A stretch of 64,000 nt of DNA from Acinetobacter sp. ANC 3781. Its GTDB lineage: Bacteria > Pseudomonadota > Gammaproteobacteria > Pseudomonadales > Moraxellaceae. The position numbers and the translations under genes were made by a program. The notes beneath the pieces were generated by a model. That model did no database searches. It was not told where the DNA came from and saw only the letters and a program-made list of their open reading frames with translations. Of the stretch, positions 31,753 through 41,129 are shown in pieces (the first letter of the stretch is position 1; every line of letters starts with the position of its first letter). The DNA is taken from the NCBI RefSeq assembly GCF_004331285.1, contig NZ_SJOH01000005.1:62001-126000 (forward strand). Direction: 5' to 3'.

Positions 31753-33246
31753 TCACAAAATCAATCCATTTGACGATAATTCAACCGCTTTGATCACTGC
31801 GCGAGCTTTTATTTGGGTCTCATTCCATTCAGATTCAGGATTTGAGTCCACCACCAGCCCCGCTCCGGCCTGTACATAGACCTTATTTTCCCGAATAACA
31901 CAGGTTCGAATGGCAATCGACATGTCCATTTCACCATGCCAGCCTAAATAACCGACAGCACCACCGAAAACTCCACGTTTTACCGGTTCGACCTGGTCAA
32001 TAATTTCCATGGCACGGATTTTCGGTGCCCCAGAAAGTGTTCCGGCCGGGAAAGTGGCTTTAAAGACATCCAAAGCATCAACATCATCGCGAACCTCCCC
32101 CTGTACATTGGAGACAATGTGCATCACATGCGAATAACGCTCAATTACCATTTGATCCGTGACTTGTACTTTGCCAATTTTTGACACGCGTCCGACATCA
32201 TTTCGTCCCAGGTCAATCAGCATCAGATGTTCAGCAATCTCTTTTTCATCAGACAACAGGTCTTTTTCTAATGCTAAATCTTCCTCTTTGGTCTTGCCAC
32301 GTGGGCGTGTACCTGCCAGTGGACGAACTGTGGCAATACCATTTTCCAGACGCGACAGAATTTCCGGAGAAGATCCCACAATGTGGAATGGTTTTTTATT
32401 GTCTAAGGTTTGACCTTGCACCAGAAACAAATACGGTGATGGATTAAGATGACGTAGCGCACGGTATACCTGTAATGGCTCACCATCAAAATCTGACACC
32501 ATACGATGACCCGGCACCACTTGCATCACATCACCTGCACGGATGTACTCTTTGACGGTTTCAATCGACTCAAGATATTTTTCTTTGCCTGTGAGCGATT
32601 CAAAATGCGGTGCGGTATGTTTTTTCGCTTGCAGACTGATCGGTTGAGCCAGTACTGCTTCCAAAGCATCTAATTGTTGTTGGGCCCGAGCGTAAGCATC
32701 AGGATCATGGACATCTGCATGGACGATCAAGAACAAAGTATCTTTCAAGTTATCAAACACGATCACTGTTTTAGACAGCATCATCCAGATATCGGGTAAA
32801 CCGACCGGATCGGCTGTCGGCACATTGGTCAAACGCGGTTCAATATAACGCACCGCATCATAGCCAAAGTAACCCACTAACCCCCCGGTAAAGCTCGGCA
32901 AGGCTGGCAGGTCCTTTTGCGTTGGCACATGAAATTGAGATTGGAAATCACGAATATATTGAAATGGATCGCTACAAACTTGGGTTTCAATTGAACCATC
33001 GCCTTGCTGGATGGTTAAAATACTTTCATTGCATGAAAAAACAGTCGATTCACCCAAACCAATAATGGAGTAACGCGCCCAGTTTTCACCACCTTCAACC
33101 GATTCAAATAAATAGGCTTGTTGATGGTCTTTAAGGCGCGCAAACACGGAAAGTGGCGTTTCAGTATCAGCCAAACGCTGACGGTAAACAGGAATAAGGT
33201 TGTAACCGTCAGATTTCAAGCTGTCGAACTGAGTTTGAGTGGTCAT
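31753..33246 (-). CDS. trpE: Anthranilate synthase component I
   Basis: Converts chorismate to anthranilate with ammonia from TrpG, first step of tryptophan synthesis. 497 residues. N-terminal feedback region includes LFESVEGGENWARYSIIG (the Trp-binding S motif); the catalytic part has RAGDVMQVVPGHR, RPLAGTRPRG, LIDLGRNDVGRV, FPAGTLSGAPKIRAMEII and AGAGLVVDSNPESEWNET. No trpG is next to it; in this group trpGDC is separate. Downstream come the tRNA genes with their own promoter. Confidence 0.97.
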   Translation of the reverse strand: MTTQTQFDSLKSDGYNLIPVYRQRLADTETPLSVFARLKDHQQAYLFESVEGGENWARYSIIGLGESTVFSCNESILTIQQGDGSIETQVCSDPFQYIRDFQSQFHVPTQKDLPALPSFTGGLVGYFGYDAVRYIEPRLTNVPTADPVGLPDIWMMLSKTVIVFDNLKDTLFLIVHADVHDPDAYARAQQQLDALEAVLAQPISLQAKKHTAPHFESLTGKEKYLESIETVKEYIRAGDVMQVVPGHRMVSDFDGEPLQVYRALRHLNPSPYLFLVQGQTLDNKKPFHIVGSSPEILSRLENGIATVRPLAGTRPRGKTKEEDLALEKDLLSDEKEIAEHLMLIDLGRNDVGRVSKIGKVQVTDQMVIERYSHVMHIVSNVQGEVRDDVDALDVFKATFPAGTLSGAPKIRAMEIIDQVEPVKRGVFGGAVGYLGWHGEMDMSIAIRTCVIRENKVYVQAGAGLVVDSNPESEWNETQIKARAVIKAVELSSNGLIL

Positions 33247-33358
33247 GAGTATTCTCTATTTTCGATATGGGCTTATTTAAGTTAGTTTTGGTATTATCTG
33301 CTTAGTGTCGCCATCGAAAAGCCATACAATTTCTCATTCCAATATCCTTACTTTTAAA

Positions 33359-34030
33359 TTATTTCACGAGTAATTCTGTTAAATCATCGACCACTTGTTG
33401 CGGCTGGCAGTCCTGAATATTTTCACCATGATTATAGCCATAGCTAACCACAATACAATCCACTCCTGCACGTCGTGCTGCTTCTACATCATTACTGGAA
33501 TCGCCCAGCATTAATACCTGGTCTTTTGCCAGCTGATATTCATCAACACAGAATAGCAGTTGGCGCGGATGCGGCTTGCGCTCTTCAAAGCGATCGCCAC
33601 CAATCACATCGACAAAATATTTGCTTAAGCCCAAGGATTCCACAATCATGCGCGCCGGTTGTTCCGGCTTGTTGGTCACGCAGATCATTTGTTTGTTATT
33701 ACTTAAACCCCAGTCGAGAAAATCTACCACCCCATTAAAAGGCTGAGTGTCTACACATGGCTCGGCATTATAAATTTCTAAAAATGTGTCTAATAATTGT
33801 TTATGTTGAGCAGGATCGACCTGTCCGGTTAAATACTGCAAAGTGCTATAACAAAAAAGCGATGTACCCTTACCCACCCACGTCCGAACCTGTTCTTCAG
33901 TTACTTCCGGTAATTGCAAGACATTCAGACTCATATTCATGGCGCGATATAAATCAGATGCGGAATCCACCAATGTGCCATCCAAGTCAAATAAAATAAG
34001 TTCACGACTTGCCAAGTTTGCTACAGACAT
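33359..34030 (-). CDS. gph: Phosphoglycolate phosphatase (HAD family)
   Basis: Dephosphorylates 2-phosphoglycolate, a product of DNA 3'-end repair and oxidative damage. HAD motifs: FDLDGTLVDSASDL (nucleophile Asp), CVTNKP (motif II), and MLGDSSNDVEAARRAG (motif IV); Lys in GGDRFEERKPHP. The ATG at 34030 has AGAGGAA 5 bases upstream and gives 223 residues; the frame is open to 34087 without support. In many relatives gph precedes trpE, as here (112 bases apart). Confidence 0.94.
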   Translation of the reverse strand: MSVANLASRELILFDLDGTLVDSASDLYRAMNMSLNVLQLPEVTEEQVRTWVGKGTSLFCYSTLQYLTGQVDPAQHKQLLDTFLEIYNAEPCVDTQPFNGVVDFLDWGLSNNKQMICVTNKPEQPARMIVESLGLSKYFVDVIGGDRFEERKPHPRQLLFCVDEYQLAKDQVLMLGDSSNDVEAARRAGVDCIVVSYGYNHGENIQDCQPQQVVDDLTELLVK

Positions 34031-34078
34031 CTTATTCCTCTCTTGATTCATCTCACACAACAACATCCAGTCATACAA

Positions 34079-34104
34079 TAAAGGCATGCGATTGCATGCC
34101 TTTA
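34079..34104 (-). terminator. Terminator of FHA-protein gene
   Basis: AAAGGCATGC/GCATGCCTTT perfect 10-bp stem with GATT loop and a T-rich minus-strand tail, 20 bases after the FHA stop. Confidence 0.8.
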
Positions 34105-34123
34105 TTGTATGTCGAGCGCACCC

Positions 34124-34858
34124 TTATTTAAATAACAACCATGCGATGATTGCAAGGATAATCAAGGCAATAATGGTCATTAAGCCAACCGATGCATTTT
34201 TCTGCTCGTTTTTATCTAGCTCAACACGGGATACTGGCTCTTCAATTGCAACAGGCTGCGGTTCAGGCTGTGCTTTTGTGATATCAATTCCTTCCGGAAT
34301 AGGCGCAGGTTTCGGGATTGCAACGCCTTGCGGCATACCATCACGACTGACCTGAACATTACTATCGCGCTCTTTCAGCTCAGGCATACCTTGCTCATTC
34401 ATTTGTTGAGCAACTGTTTTCGATGCTTCCTCCGCTTCTGCGGCTGCTGTTTCAGAAACCGCAACAGCTTCCGAAGGCTGTTCAGTAGCAGGAATCACTT
34501 CTGTTTCCGCTGCTACAGGTTCAGCTGCAACTTCAACGGGTTCAATCACTAGAGGCGCAATATCTTTAGCTGGCTCAAGAACTGAAAATTTTAAACTGGC
34601 AAACTGAATAATATCACCTTGTTTTAACAAGGTTTCATGTTCAATCTGTAAATCATTGAGGAATGTGCCGTTAGATGAGTTTAAATCCTGTACCCACAAG
34701 GCTTGGTCTTTTAGCAAGAAAGCCGCATGCTTGCGCGAAATTTCCGCTGCTTGCAATACAATATCTGCGCTCTGATGACGACCGACCACCATATCACGGT
34801 CGATGCTAATTTCTTGTCCCGTCAATTCACCGGTAATTGCTTGTATTTTCCAAGTCAT
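34124..34858 (-). CDS. FHA-domain protein with C-terminal membrane anchor
   Basis: 244 residues in three parts. Residues about 1-95 are a forkhead-associated phosphopeptide-binding domain (VVGRHQSADIVL, ISRKHA, DLNSSNGTFLN, QFASLKFSVL). The middle is Glu/Ala/Pro-rich and probably disordered. The end is a single hydrophobic helix (LMTIIALIILAIIAWLLF) with only a Lys after it, so the protein looks tail-anchored with the FHA domain in the cytoplasm. The ATG at 34858 is better spaced from AGAGAAG than the GTG at 34867. It follows gspD by 69 bases, a possible link with secretion or its regulation. Confidence 0.85.
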   Translation of the reverse strand: MTWKIQAITGELTGQEISIDRDMVVGRHQSADIVLQAAEISRKHAAFLLKDQALWVQDLNSSNGTFLNDLQIEHETLLKQGDIIQFASLKFSVLEPAKDIAPLVIEPVEVAAEPVAAETEVIPATEQPSEAVAVSETAAAEAEEASKTVAQQMNEQGMPELKERDSNVQVSRDGMPQGVAIPKPAPIPEGIDITKAQPEPQPVAIEEPVSRVELDKNEQKNASVGLMTIIALIILAIIAWLLFK

Positions 34859-34927
34859 GAAATGCACTTCTCTTTGCGATTTTTTTTCATCATATCACGG
34901 CAAATCTTCAAGTCTTTACATCCTCTG

Positions 34928-37198
34928 TTAAGAACCTGATCGAATCGTGGTCGTGGTTACGGTATTTTTGGTTCGTTCAACCTCAGATTGAGGGGCCTGA
35001 ATAACTTGCCGTTGCACCACAGGCTCAATCGCTACAGGAGTGCTAATCGTAGTGGCATTGGACCGGCTCTGCGCACCTGATGGTACCGTTTGATAATCCG
35101 GCACTTTAGGAGCTGAAGGCGTAACTGGCAGTCTTTGCTGATAAATATCATCCACATTTTCCGGTAACTTAGAGAAAGTGCCATCCTGATCCATGGCCAA
35201 CTGCAAGCTATATAACTGACTGTAACGTTGCTGCGATAAACGCTTCACATCTTTAGCATCACCAACAATAGTGGGATGAATAAAGACCAATAGATTGCGT
35301 TTTTCATTCGATTTAACATCAGATCTAAACAAACGCCCAATTCCCGGAATAGCGCCCAAGCCCGGTACAGACTGACGACCATGAATCGAGTTATCCGAAA
35401 TTAAACCGCCCAACACGATGGTCTGACCATGCTCAGCCAAAATTGAGGTTTTGATGGCACGTTTACTGGTGACCAAATCCTGCGCTTCACCTTTTGCTTG
35501 TACTGCAGAAACTTCCTGCTCGACTTCTAAGCGAACCGAGCCACCTTCACCAATATGCGGCACCACTTTTAAAGTCACACCGACATCTTTACGTTCCACC
35601 GTGGTATAGGGATTAATCCCGGCTGTGGTCGTGGCGACAGAACCTGTAACAAAGGGTACGTTCTGCCCCACCACAATATAGGCTTCTTCATTGTCCATGG
35701 TCACAATGGATGGCGTGGAAAGTAAATTGGATTTTGTATTACTTTTGAGTGCCTGAATCAGTGCACCATAAAGTCGACGAGATCCATCACTGCCTTCCTT
35801 GTAATCTCCAAGAATCAGTGAGGTGCCTTTTAACCCAGCTGCTGCGGCACCTAAACCGGCAGCACCACCCGTTAAATAACCACCGGCTAAACTCGCCAGA
35901 CTTGCCCCTGCATTATCAAAGCTAATCAATCCGATGCCACTACTTAAGTCACCCAAGGCCCATTGCACACCGAGTTGATCGGCATCACTTCCTTCCACTT
36001 CAATGATGGCAGCCTCAATGAGTACCTGTTGACGACGGATGTCCAGTTGTTGAATGGCCGATTCAATTTCGCGCATCAATTGTGGATCAGCTTTCACCAC
36101 CAGCGCATTTTGGCTGTCATCGGCAATAATACTGATCCCATTACCATTAAAACTGGTGATGCTATTTTGAGTGTTACTATTCGATCCACCACCCAGATTA
36201 ATACTTGGGGTTGAAATACTAGATGAGCCACTGCTTGAAGTATTCGAGTTATTACTGCTGAGATTATTCATCGTATTACTGGTATTCGACGATGAACTGT
36301 TCGACTTTGATGAACCTGAAACTGCCTGACCAGTAACCAAGCCTTGTAAAATTTCCGCCAGATTCTTGGCACTGGCATATTTTAAACGAAAGACTTTGAG
36401 TCCACCTAACCGATCTGCCGCAGGCACATCCAGCATTTCAATCATTTGGCGGATACGTTTACGGGTTGCAGTATCGCCTTTCAGCACAATCCGGTTGGTA
36501 CGCGTGTCGGCAATGATGCGAATACGTGAGCCTTTTAAATCTTTGGCTGCGCCAGTCGAACTCATTGATTCCAGTAAACCAATCATTTCTTCCGCTTGAC
36601 TGGATTGCAGCGTTACCGCTTCAATATCGTTTTGTCCGGTACCATCCAGGTTACGAATAATAGTTTCAAGCTGATAAATATTACTGGCACGGTCTGAAAC
36701 AATCAGCGCATTGGTCCCTGCGACCGCGGATAAATGCGCGAACTGTGGCATTAAAGGACGAATTGCAGGAATCAAGTCATTTGGATTGGTATTTTCCAGC
36801 CAAATCACCCGAGTCACAATTTGATCACCCGTGGCACGCTGTTTGCCATCATAAGGAATACCGGAACTTTTAACATTGCTATCCGGTACCAATTTGATGG
36901 TATTGCCCGAAGGAATAGCCACCACGCCATTCACATTCAACACACCCAGAAATAACTCGTAAACTTCAGCTTTATTTAAAGGTTTATTTGAAATTACCGT
37001 CACATTGCCACGCACACGCGGATCGACAGCAAAATTTTTCCCCGTAATGTCTGCAACTTCATTAATGAACGCTGTTAAATCAGCGTCACGTAAGTTGATT
37101 TTCCATGTCTGTGCGTGACTTGCAGTACTCACCATAGCAATAAGTGGGGCAGTTGCAAATAAGGTCCAGACTGAACGATGATGATTAAATAAAGCCAT
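34928..37198 (-). CDS. gspD: Type II secretion system secretin GspD
   Basis: Outer-membrane channel of type II secretion, 756 residues. A signal peptide ends near SHAQ, then N0-N3 domains (DLTAFINEVADITGKNF; the repeated NALIVSD/NALVVKAD modules). The N3 domain carries a Ser/Asn-rich insert around residues 290-350. The secretin core has the VPFVTGS and VGVTLKVVPHI motifs with QDLVTSKRAIKTSILAEHGQTIVLGGLI, and a C-terminal S-like tail rich in Ser/Pro/Thr. gspC is just upstream, 43 bases away. Confidence 0.97.
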   Translation of the reverse strand: MALFNHHRSVWTLFATAPLIAMVSTASHAQTWKINLRDADLTAFINEVADITGKNFAVDPRVRGNVTVISNKPLNKAEVYELFLGVLNVNGVVAIPSGNTIKLVPDSNVKSSGIPYDGKQRATGDQIVTRVIWLENTNPNDLIPAIRPLMPQFAHLSAVAGTNALIVSDRASNIYQLETIIRNLDGTGQNDIEAVTLQSSQAEEMIGLLESMSSTGAAKDLKGSRIRIIADTRTNRIVLKGDTATRKRIRQMIEMLDVPAADRLGGLKVFRLKYASAKNLAEILQGLVTGQAVSGSSKSNSSSSNTSNTMNNLSSNNSNTSSSGSSSISTPSINLGGGSNSNTQNSITSFNGNGISIIADDSQNALVVKADPQLMREIESAIQQLDIRRQQVLIEAAIIEVEGSDADQLGVQWALGDLSSGIGLISFDNAGASLASLAGGYLTGGAAGLGAAAAGLKGTSLILGDYKEGSDGSRRLYGALIQALKSNTKSNLLSTPSIVTMDNEEAYIVVGQNVPFVTGSVATTTAGINPYTTVERKDVGVTLKVVPHIGEGGSVRLEVEQEVSAVQAKGEAQDLVTSKRAIKTSILAEHGQTIVLGGLISDNSIHGRQSVPGLGAIPGIGRLFRSDVKSNEKRNLLVFIHPTIVGDAKDVKRLSQQRYSQLYSLQLAMDQDGTFSKLPENVDDIYQQRLPVTPSAPKVPDYQTVPSGAQSRSNATTISTPVAIEPVVQRQVIQAPQSEVERTKNTVTTTTIRSGS

Positions 37199-37241
37199 AA
37201 AATTCCGTGCTTCCTAACCCTATAATGTGACGATACATCAC

Positions 37242-38090
37242 TTAAAAATTCTGTTGTATGGTCATCACTTGATCACCACGCTTTATTTCCAGCTTAACCT
37301 GACCTTCGCGTCTCGCCTGTTCCAGCAACTGAGCATCACTTTGCCCCTGACCTACCGCCTGTCCATTCAAAGACATAATTCGGTCACCCGGTTGCAAACC
37401 CAGCTTGCTGCGTAATGCTGCCGGAGTTCTTGAGGTCACTTCATACCCTCCACCAGCCGCATTCACCCCCATATCTTTTAAATATTGTTCCCGGTCTTGC
37501 TGTATTTTTTGTACGGCTTGTCCCAAAGCATTATTTTCCTGACTCGGTGCAGCTTGAGTCGTTTGACTCGCTTGATTGTTTGAGTTTGCCGCGTTGACTT
37601 CAGGTGGAATAATAGATTGATCCAACCCATTTTCAATTCCCTTAAATTGTAACTCTCGGGTGGTGCCATTATTTTGACGCAATACCACGCGATCCCAGTA
37701 CACTTCAGCCAACTGGTAAGACGTGGCATCAATACTTTCTCCCACCCGATAGCGATCTGCCACGTCATTGACTTTAATCACGGCAGAAGAAAATTGACTT
37801 GGGTAGCCGACCACGACACCTTGTAATATTAAATTGATGTTCTCGTCTGCAGCAGCGGTCTTTCCGGCCTCTTGAAACAATGCAAACGAAGAAATGTTTG
37901 GAACCTGCGGCTGTTGTGAGCCCAATTCCACACGCTCAACTTGCATGACTTGAGGTGGTGCGAGCAATAACCAGAAAATACTCGCCAACTTCCAGCATAG
38001 ATATAAAATCAGCAGTGCCAACAGGATGGGTGCAATCCGATCCGCTTGTTTCCAATTTAACTGTTGAATTTTTTCAATCCATTCATTCAT
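37242..38090 (-). CDS. gspC: Type II secretion system protein GspC
   Basis: Inner-membrane component linking the secretin to the assembly platform, 282 residues. A cytoplasmic start is followed by one membrane helix (ILLALLILYLCWKLASIFWLL, listed here by region about 20-42), an HR domain (INLILQGVVVGYPSQFSSAVIK), and a C-terminal PDZ domain (LRSKLGLQPGDRIMSLNG, LLEQARREGQVKLEI). ATG shares one base with the stop of gspN (TAATG), indicating coupling. Confidence 0.93.
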   Translation of the reverse strand: MNEWIEKIQQLNWKQADRIAPILLALLILYLCWKLASIFWLLLAPPQVMQVERVELGSQQPQVPNISSFALFQEAGKTAAADENINLILQGVVVGYPSQFSSAVIKVNDVADRYRVGESIDATSYQLAEVYWDRVVLRQNNGTTRELQFKGIENGLDQSIIPPEVNAANSNNQASQTTQAAPSQENNALGQAVQKIQQDREQYLKDMGVNAAGGGYEVTSRTPAALRSKLGLQPGDRIMSLNGQAVGQGQSDAQLLEQARREGQVKLEIKRGDQVMTIQQNF

Positions 38091-38833
38091 TAGAAACCAC
38101 CTTTAAATAAAGGTTGTCGTGAACTAATGACATAGGTGTCCAGACCTGCTTTGCCATCGTAGGAAGGAATATTCATCAATAAACGCTGGGTGAGCTGCAC
38201 ATCAAGCATCAGGTTTTGATCCAGATCCAAGGCAATCAGTTTTTGATCACGCTGGTCACGAATATCAAACAGTAGCTTGTTATTTTCATCTGACAGTTTT
38301 CCTTTTAAGGACGGCATATTCATTCGATCCTGTCGCTGAGCATAGGTGTAAATCAGCTCACCACCTGCCCACTGTAATTGACCGTCTGCCTGTGAAAAGC
38401 CCTGCTCTTTTTTATAGTTAAAATCGATATCCTGGAGCTGAATGGCATTTGCAGGCCATTGCCAGTCCACCAGATTTTTTAGGGTCTCAGGTGCAATTTG
38501 TCCATTCAAATTATGAATCGTGACTTTTTTGCCAAAACCATACCCCATCACCCCATCAAGCTGGGTATTACCACTATGAAGTTCAATATGCGCCCCTAAA
38601 CGCAGCAAAAACAGATCTAAAGGCCGTGTTTTCCAACTTAACGAGCCTCTGAGGTTTCCTCTATGCCAATCTGCTTGCCCTTGCCAAATATTGCCGCTTA
38701 CGTTTTGCAAGACCTGGTTATTCTTATAAAATTTTGAAATGAGCCAAGCCGCTGGAATTTGGAGTAAGACGAAAATAAAAAAAACGCTGATGGCAAAGAT
38801 CCACCACGTGATGTATTTAGGTTTTTTTATCAT
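38090..38833 (-). CDS. gspN: Type II secretion system protein GspN
   Basis: Accessory type II secretion protein, 247 residues, with an N-terminal membrane helix (about 8-33, IFAISVFFIFVLLQIP) and a large periplasmic beta-rich part. The WKTRPLDLFLLRLGAHIEL, LDGVMGYGFG and LQWAGGELIY stretches are the usual GspN pattern. First gene of the gspN-gspC-gspD unit, a cluster which in Acinetobacter lies apart from the rest of the gsp genes. Some bacteria lack gspN, so it is probably not strictly needed. Confidence 0.9.
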   Translation of the reverse strand: MIKKPKYITWWIFAISVFFIFVLLQIPAAWLISKFYKNNQVLQNVSGNIWQGQADWHRGNLRGSLSWKTRPLDLFLLRLGAHIELHSGNTQLDGVMGYGFGKKVTIHNLNGQIAPETLKNLVDWQWPANAIQLQDIDFNYKKEQGFSQADGQLQWAGGELIYTYAQRQDRMNMPSLKGKLSDENNKLLFDIRDQRDQKLIALDLDQNLMLDVQLTQRLLMNIPSYDGKAGLDTYVISSRQPLFKGGF

Positions 38834-38933
38834 CCCACCACGACCAACATATCTATTCTTCTTCCCTGAGCCACGATATTATCTTTCTATACACATTATG
38901 CACACTTTTCCCACAACGCCAATTCAAAGATAT

Positions 38934-38966
38934 AAAAAAACCAAGCATATATGCTTGGTTTTTTTA
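38934..38966. terminator. Terminator of H-NS gene
   Basis: AACCAAGCAT-AT-ATGCTTGGTT stem with A and T tracts on the two sides; about 40 bases after the H-NS stop. Confidence 0.85.
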
Positions 38967-39005
38967 GCCTAATCCAATTGGATGACAATCTCATGAATTT
39001 TAAAA

Positions 39006-39329
39006 TTAGATGAGGAAGTCTTCCAGTTTCGCACCACTTTCCAGTTCAGCAACTAACCAGCGTGGTTGTTTACCGCGACCCGTCCAGGTATCAGAGGGGT
39101 TCTGTTTACTACGGTAACGAGGCTCAACAGATTTACGAGTGCTTTTTTTACGTTTCGTTGCACCGAATTCTAAAATTTGTTCAATTGATAAACCTACATT
39201 CTCTGCAATATCTAAAATTTGCTGATAAGCATCTTCAACCGCTTGATCTTTTTTAGAAGCAATTAATGCTTCCGCTTCAACTTGTAAACGTTTTAACTGT
39301 TCAACAGATAAATTACTAATATCTGGCAT
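39006..39329 (-). CDS. hns: H-NS family histone-like protein
   Basis: Nucleoid protein that silences AT-rich DNA. 107 residues: N-terminal oligomerising helices (LSVEQLKRLQVEAEALI), a basic linker (TKRKKSTRK), and the C-terminal DNA-binding motif TWTGRGKQPRWL, which matches the T-W-T/S-G-x-G-x-x-P core. AGGAG lies 5 and 8 bases before two adjacent ATGs at 39332 and 39329; I chose the second, which matches the family start Met-Pro-Asp. Monocistronic. Confidence 0.93.
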   Translation of the reverse strand: MPDISNLSVEQLKRLQVEAEALIASKKDQAVEDAYQQILDIAENVGLSIEQILEFGATKRKKSTRKSVEPRYRSKQNPSDTWTGRGKQPRWLVAELESGAKLEDFLI

Positions 39330-39489
39330 CATAATAACTCCTAAATAGATTTTATATTTTATTTATTTAAAACTCGATCATAATATTTTTATTATCTAAA
39401 ACATTCAATATAAATTTTTAGATAACAACGATCTTTAAAATAGATTATACATTTCTAGAGTTTCATAGAATGTTTGCTTTAAATAATTT

Positions 39490-39918
39490 TTAAATTAAAT
39501 GATTCACGCTTAATTCAATTTCAGTAATTTTATGACGAATAATTTCAGGAATTTCTGTTTTAAGCATTGAGTCTTTATTTACACAAACGATGACCGCTTC
39601 AGCCAATGCAACTACAGTTTGCTGTGTCTCACTCCATAACAAATAACTCATACGAAATGCACTATTGCGAACTTCCTCAACACGCACCCCTATTTTAAGC
39701 TGGTCTGGATAAAATACCGGACGAATATATTTACACTGATTTGATGCAACCACCGTATAAATATCCTGTTGAAAAATACTTAATTCATCCATATAACGAA
39801 TACGTGCACTTTCGATATAACGATAATACATGACGTTATTTACGTGCCCGAAAGCATCCATGTCTCCCCAAGCAACTGACTGTTCATAAATAACAGGATA
39901 ATCTGATAGGGTTAACAT
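39490..39918 (-). CDS. Acyl-CoA thioesterase, single hotdog (4HBT/YbgC-like)
   Basis: 142-residue hotdog enzyme. The catalytic segment is VAWGDMDAFGHVNNVMYYRYIESAR, which is the 4-hydroxybenzoyl-CoA thioesterase/YbgC signature with its Asp; FRMSYLLWSE and VALAEAVIVCVN complete the fold. It hydrolyses some acyl-CoA; the substrate is not known. Starts 10 bases after hemY, so it is the tail of the hem operon without obvious metabolic reason. Confidence 0.88.
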   Translation of the reverse strand: MLTLSDYPVIYEQSVAWGDMDAFGHVNNVMYYRYIESARIRYMDELSIFQQDIYTVVASNQCKYIRPVFYPDQLKIGVRVEEVRNSAFRMSYLLWSETQQTVVALAEAVIVCVNKDSMLKTEIPEIIRHKITEIELSVNHLI

Positions 39919-39928
39919 TGAATTGACC

Positions 39929-41122
39929 TCATATTTTTATTTCAACAAAATTTGCATTATTTTCAAATATTAAATTTAACTGTTTAATTAAATTGTCCTG
40001 ACCTTTTAAAGTAGATTTAATTCTTAAATAATTCATCATCACATTATCTGGATGTAATTCCAATAATTTTTCGGCTTCAGCATTACGGGCTGTTGCCTCA
40101 TATATATACCATTTTGCAAAGCTAAACACCGGCAAAGAAAGATATTTATTTTCCCAATAGTCAATTCTTTGCTCAACCTTTAAATAATCAGGGTTTTGTT
40201 TCAATAACTGCTGCTGGAACCATAAATAAAAAACATCTTTATTAAATTGTTCATCTAATAAATGCAATGCCAAGTCTTCATGTTGCTGACTCATTTCTGG
40301 CATACGAGACAACAACTTTAACCATAAAGTTTTTATCTCATAATTGCGACTATAAATTTGATCTTGCAAGTCTAAATAACGTTGTTGTAAATTTTGTAAA
40401 TCCTCAACGTGCGCTTGATCAAAGCCGAGCAATAACTGTTGCAACCACTCCTGTTTGTTTTCGGTTCCTAAATGACCATATTTAGTCGAACGTAAATACA
40501 TCCATGGAAATTGAATGGCAAACTCTCCCCATAGGGCAGTCAAGCGTAAATTATAGGCACCTTTTACATCATTTAACCACGGCGAAAGTTCATGCTGATT
40601 TAAGAACTCAAGATGGGTTAAGGCTTGCTCTCCATCATTTTGAGCCAGATAAATTTCAATTCGTTGTATTTCAGCCAACTCAAATGCCATGGCATTGCTT
40701 TGATTTAATATTGCGAGCGCTTGTGGGTATTGCTGCTGCATCAAATACAATCTCGAACCAATAATGCCTTTTAATAAACCCGATTGCGAAAATACCCCTT
40801 GAATAAATTCATGCTGGTCTTGCGCTGCTTCTAATAACCACACTACAGCCAACTGTTCATAAGGATGCAAATTTTTAAAATTAAAAACAGTTTCCAGCTT
40901 TCTTTGTTGTCTTTTTAAATAGCGCTTGATTAGCAACCACAACAATTGAATGATTAAACTCAGACTGGCGAGGAAAATAAAAATGACCCAGATATTGGTT
41001 TGAATTTGCCATTCACGCCAGTATAAATAAACATAACCTGCGCCATAACCGTAGCTTAAAACACTCAGGCTGGCGATTATAATCAGGCTGATAAAAGCAT
41101 AGGCAAGTAAAATCTGTTTCAT
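39929..41122 (-). CDS. hemY: HemY-like protein of haem gene cluster
   Basis: 397-residue inner-membrane protein of the proteobacterial HemY type, not the protoporphyrinogen oxidase of Bacillus with the same name. Two N-terminal transmembrane helices (with YGAGYVYLYWREWQIQTN between them, the HemY_N pattern) are followed by a helical TPR-like domain. Role in haem synthesis is inferred from position only. Start at 41122 has GGGGTGATGG upstream; the frame continues to 41146 inside hemX. Overlaps nothing but follows hemX by 7 bases. Confidence 0.85.
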   Translation of the reverse strand: MKQILLAYAFISLIIIASLSVLSYGYGAGYVYLYWREWQIQTNIWVIFIFLASLSLIIQLLWLLIKRYLKRQQRKLETVFNFKNLHPYEQLAVVWLLEAAQDQHEFIQGVFSQSGLLKGIIGSRLYLMQQQYPQALAILNQSNAMAFELAEIQRIEIYLAQNDGEQALTHLEFLNQHELSPWLNDVKGAYNLRLTALWGEFAIQFPWMYLRSTKYGHLGTENKQEWLQQLLLGFDQAHVEDLQNLQQRYLDLQDQIYSRNYEIKTLWLKLLSRMPEMSQQHEDLALHLLDEQFNKDVFYLWFQQQLLKQNPDYLKVEQRIDYWENKYLSLPVFSFAKWYIYEATARNAEAEKLLELHPDNVMMNYLRIKSTLKGQDNLIKQLNLIFENNANFVEIKI

Positions 41123-41129
41123 TAATCCA

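Noticed and set aside
33302..33337. Eleven-codon minus-strand frame with a possible ribosome site between gph and trpE (Met-Arg-Asn-Cys-Met-Ala-Phe-Arg-Trp-Arg-His), as a trp leader peptide
   Set aside because: Only one Trp codon, and no terminator or antiterminator pair follows it before trpE.
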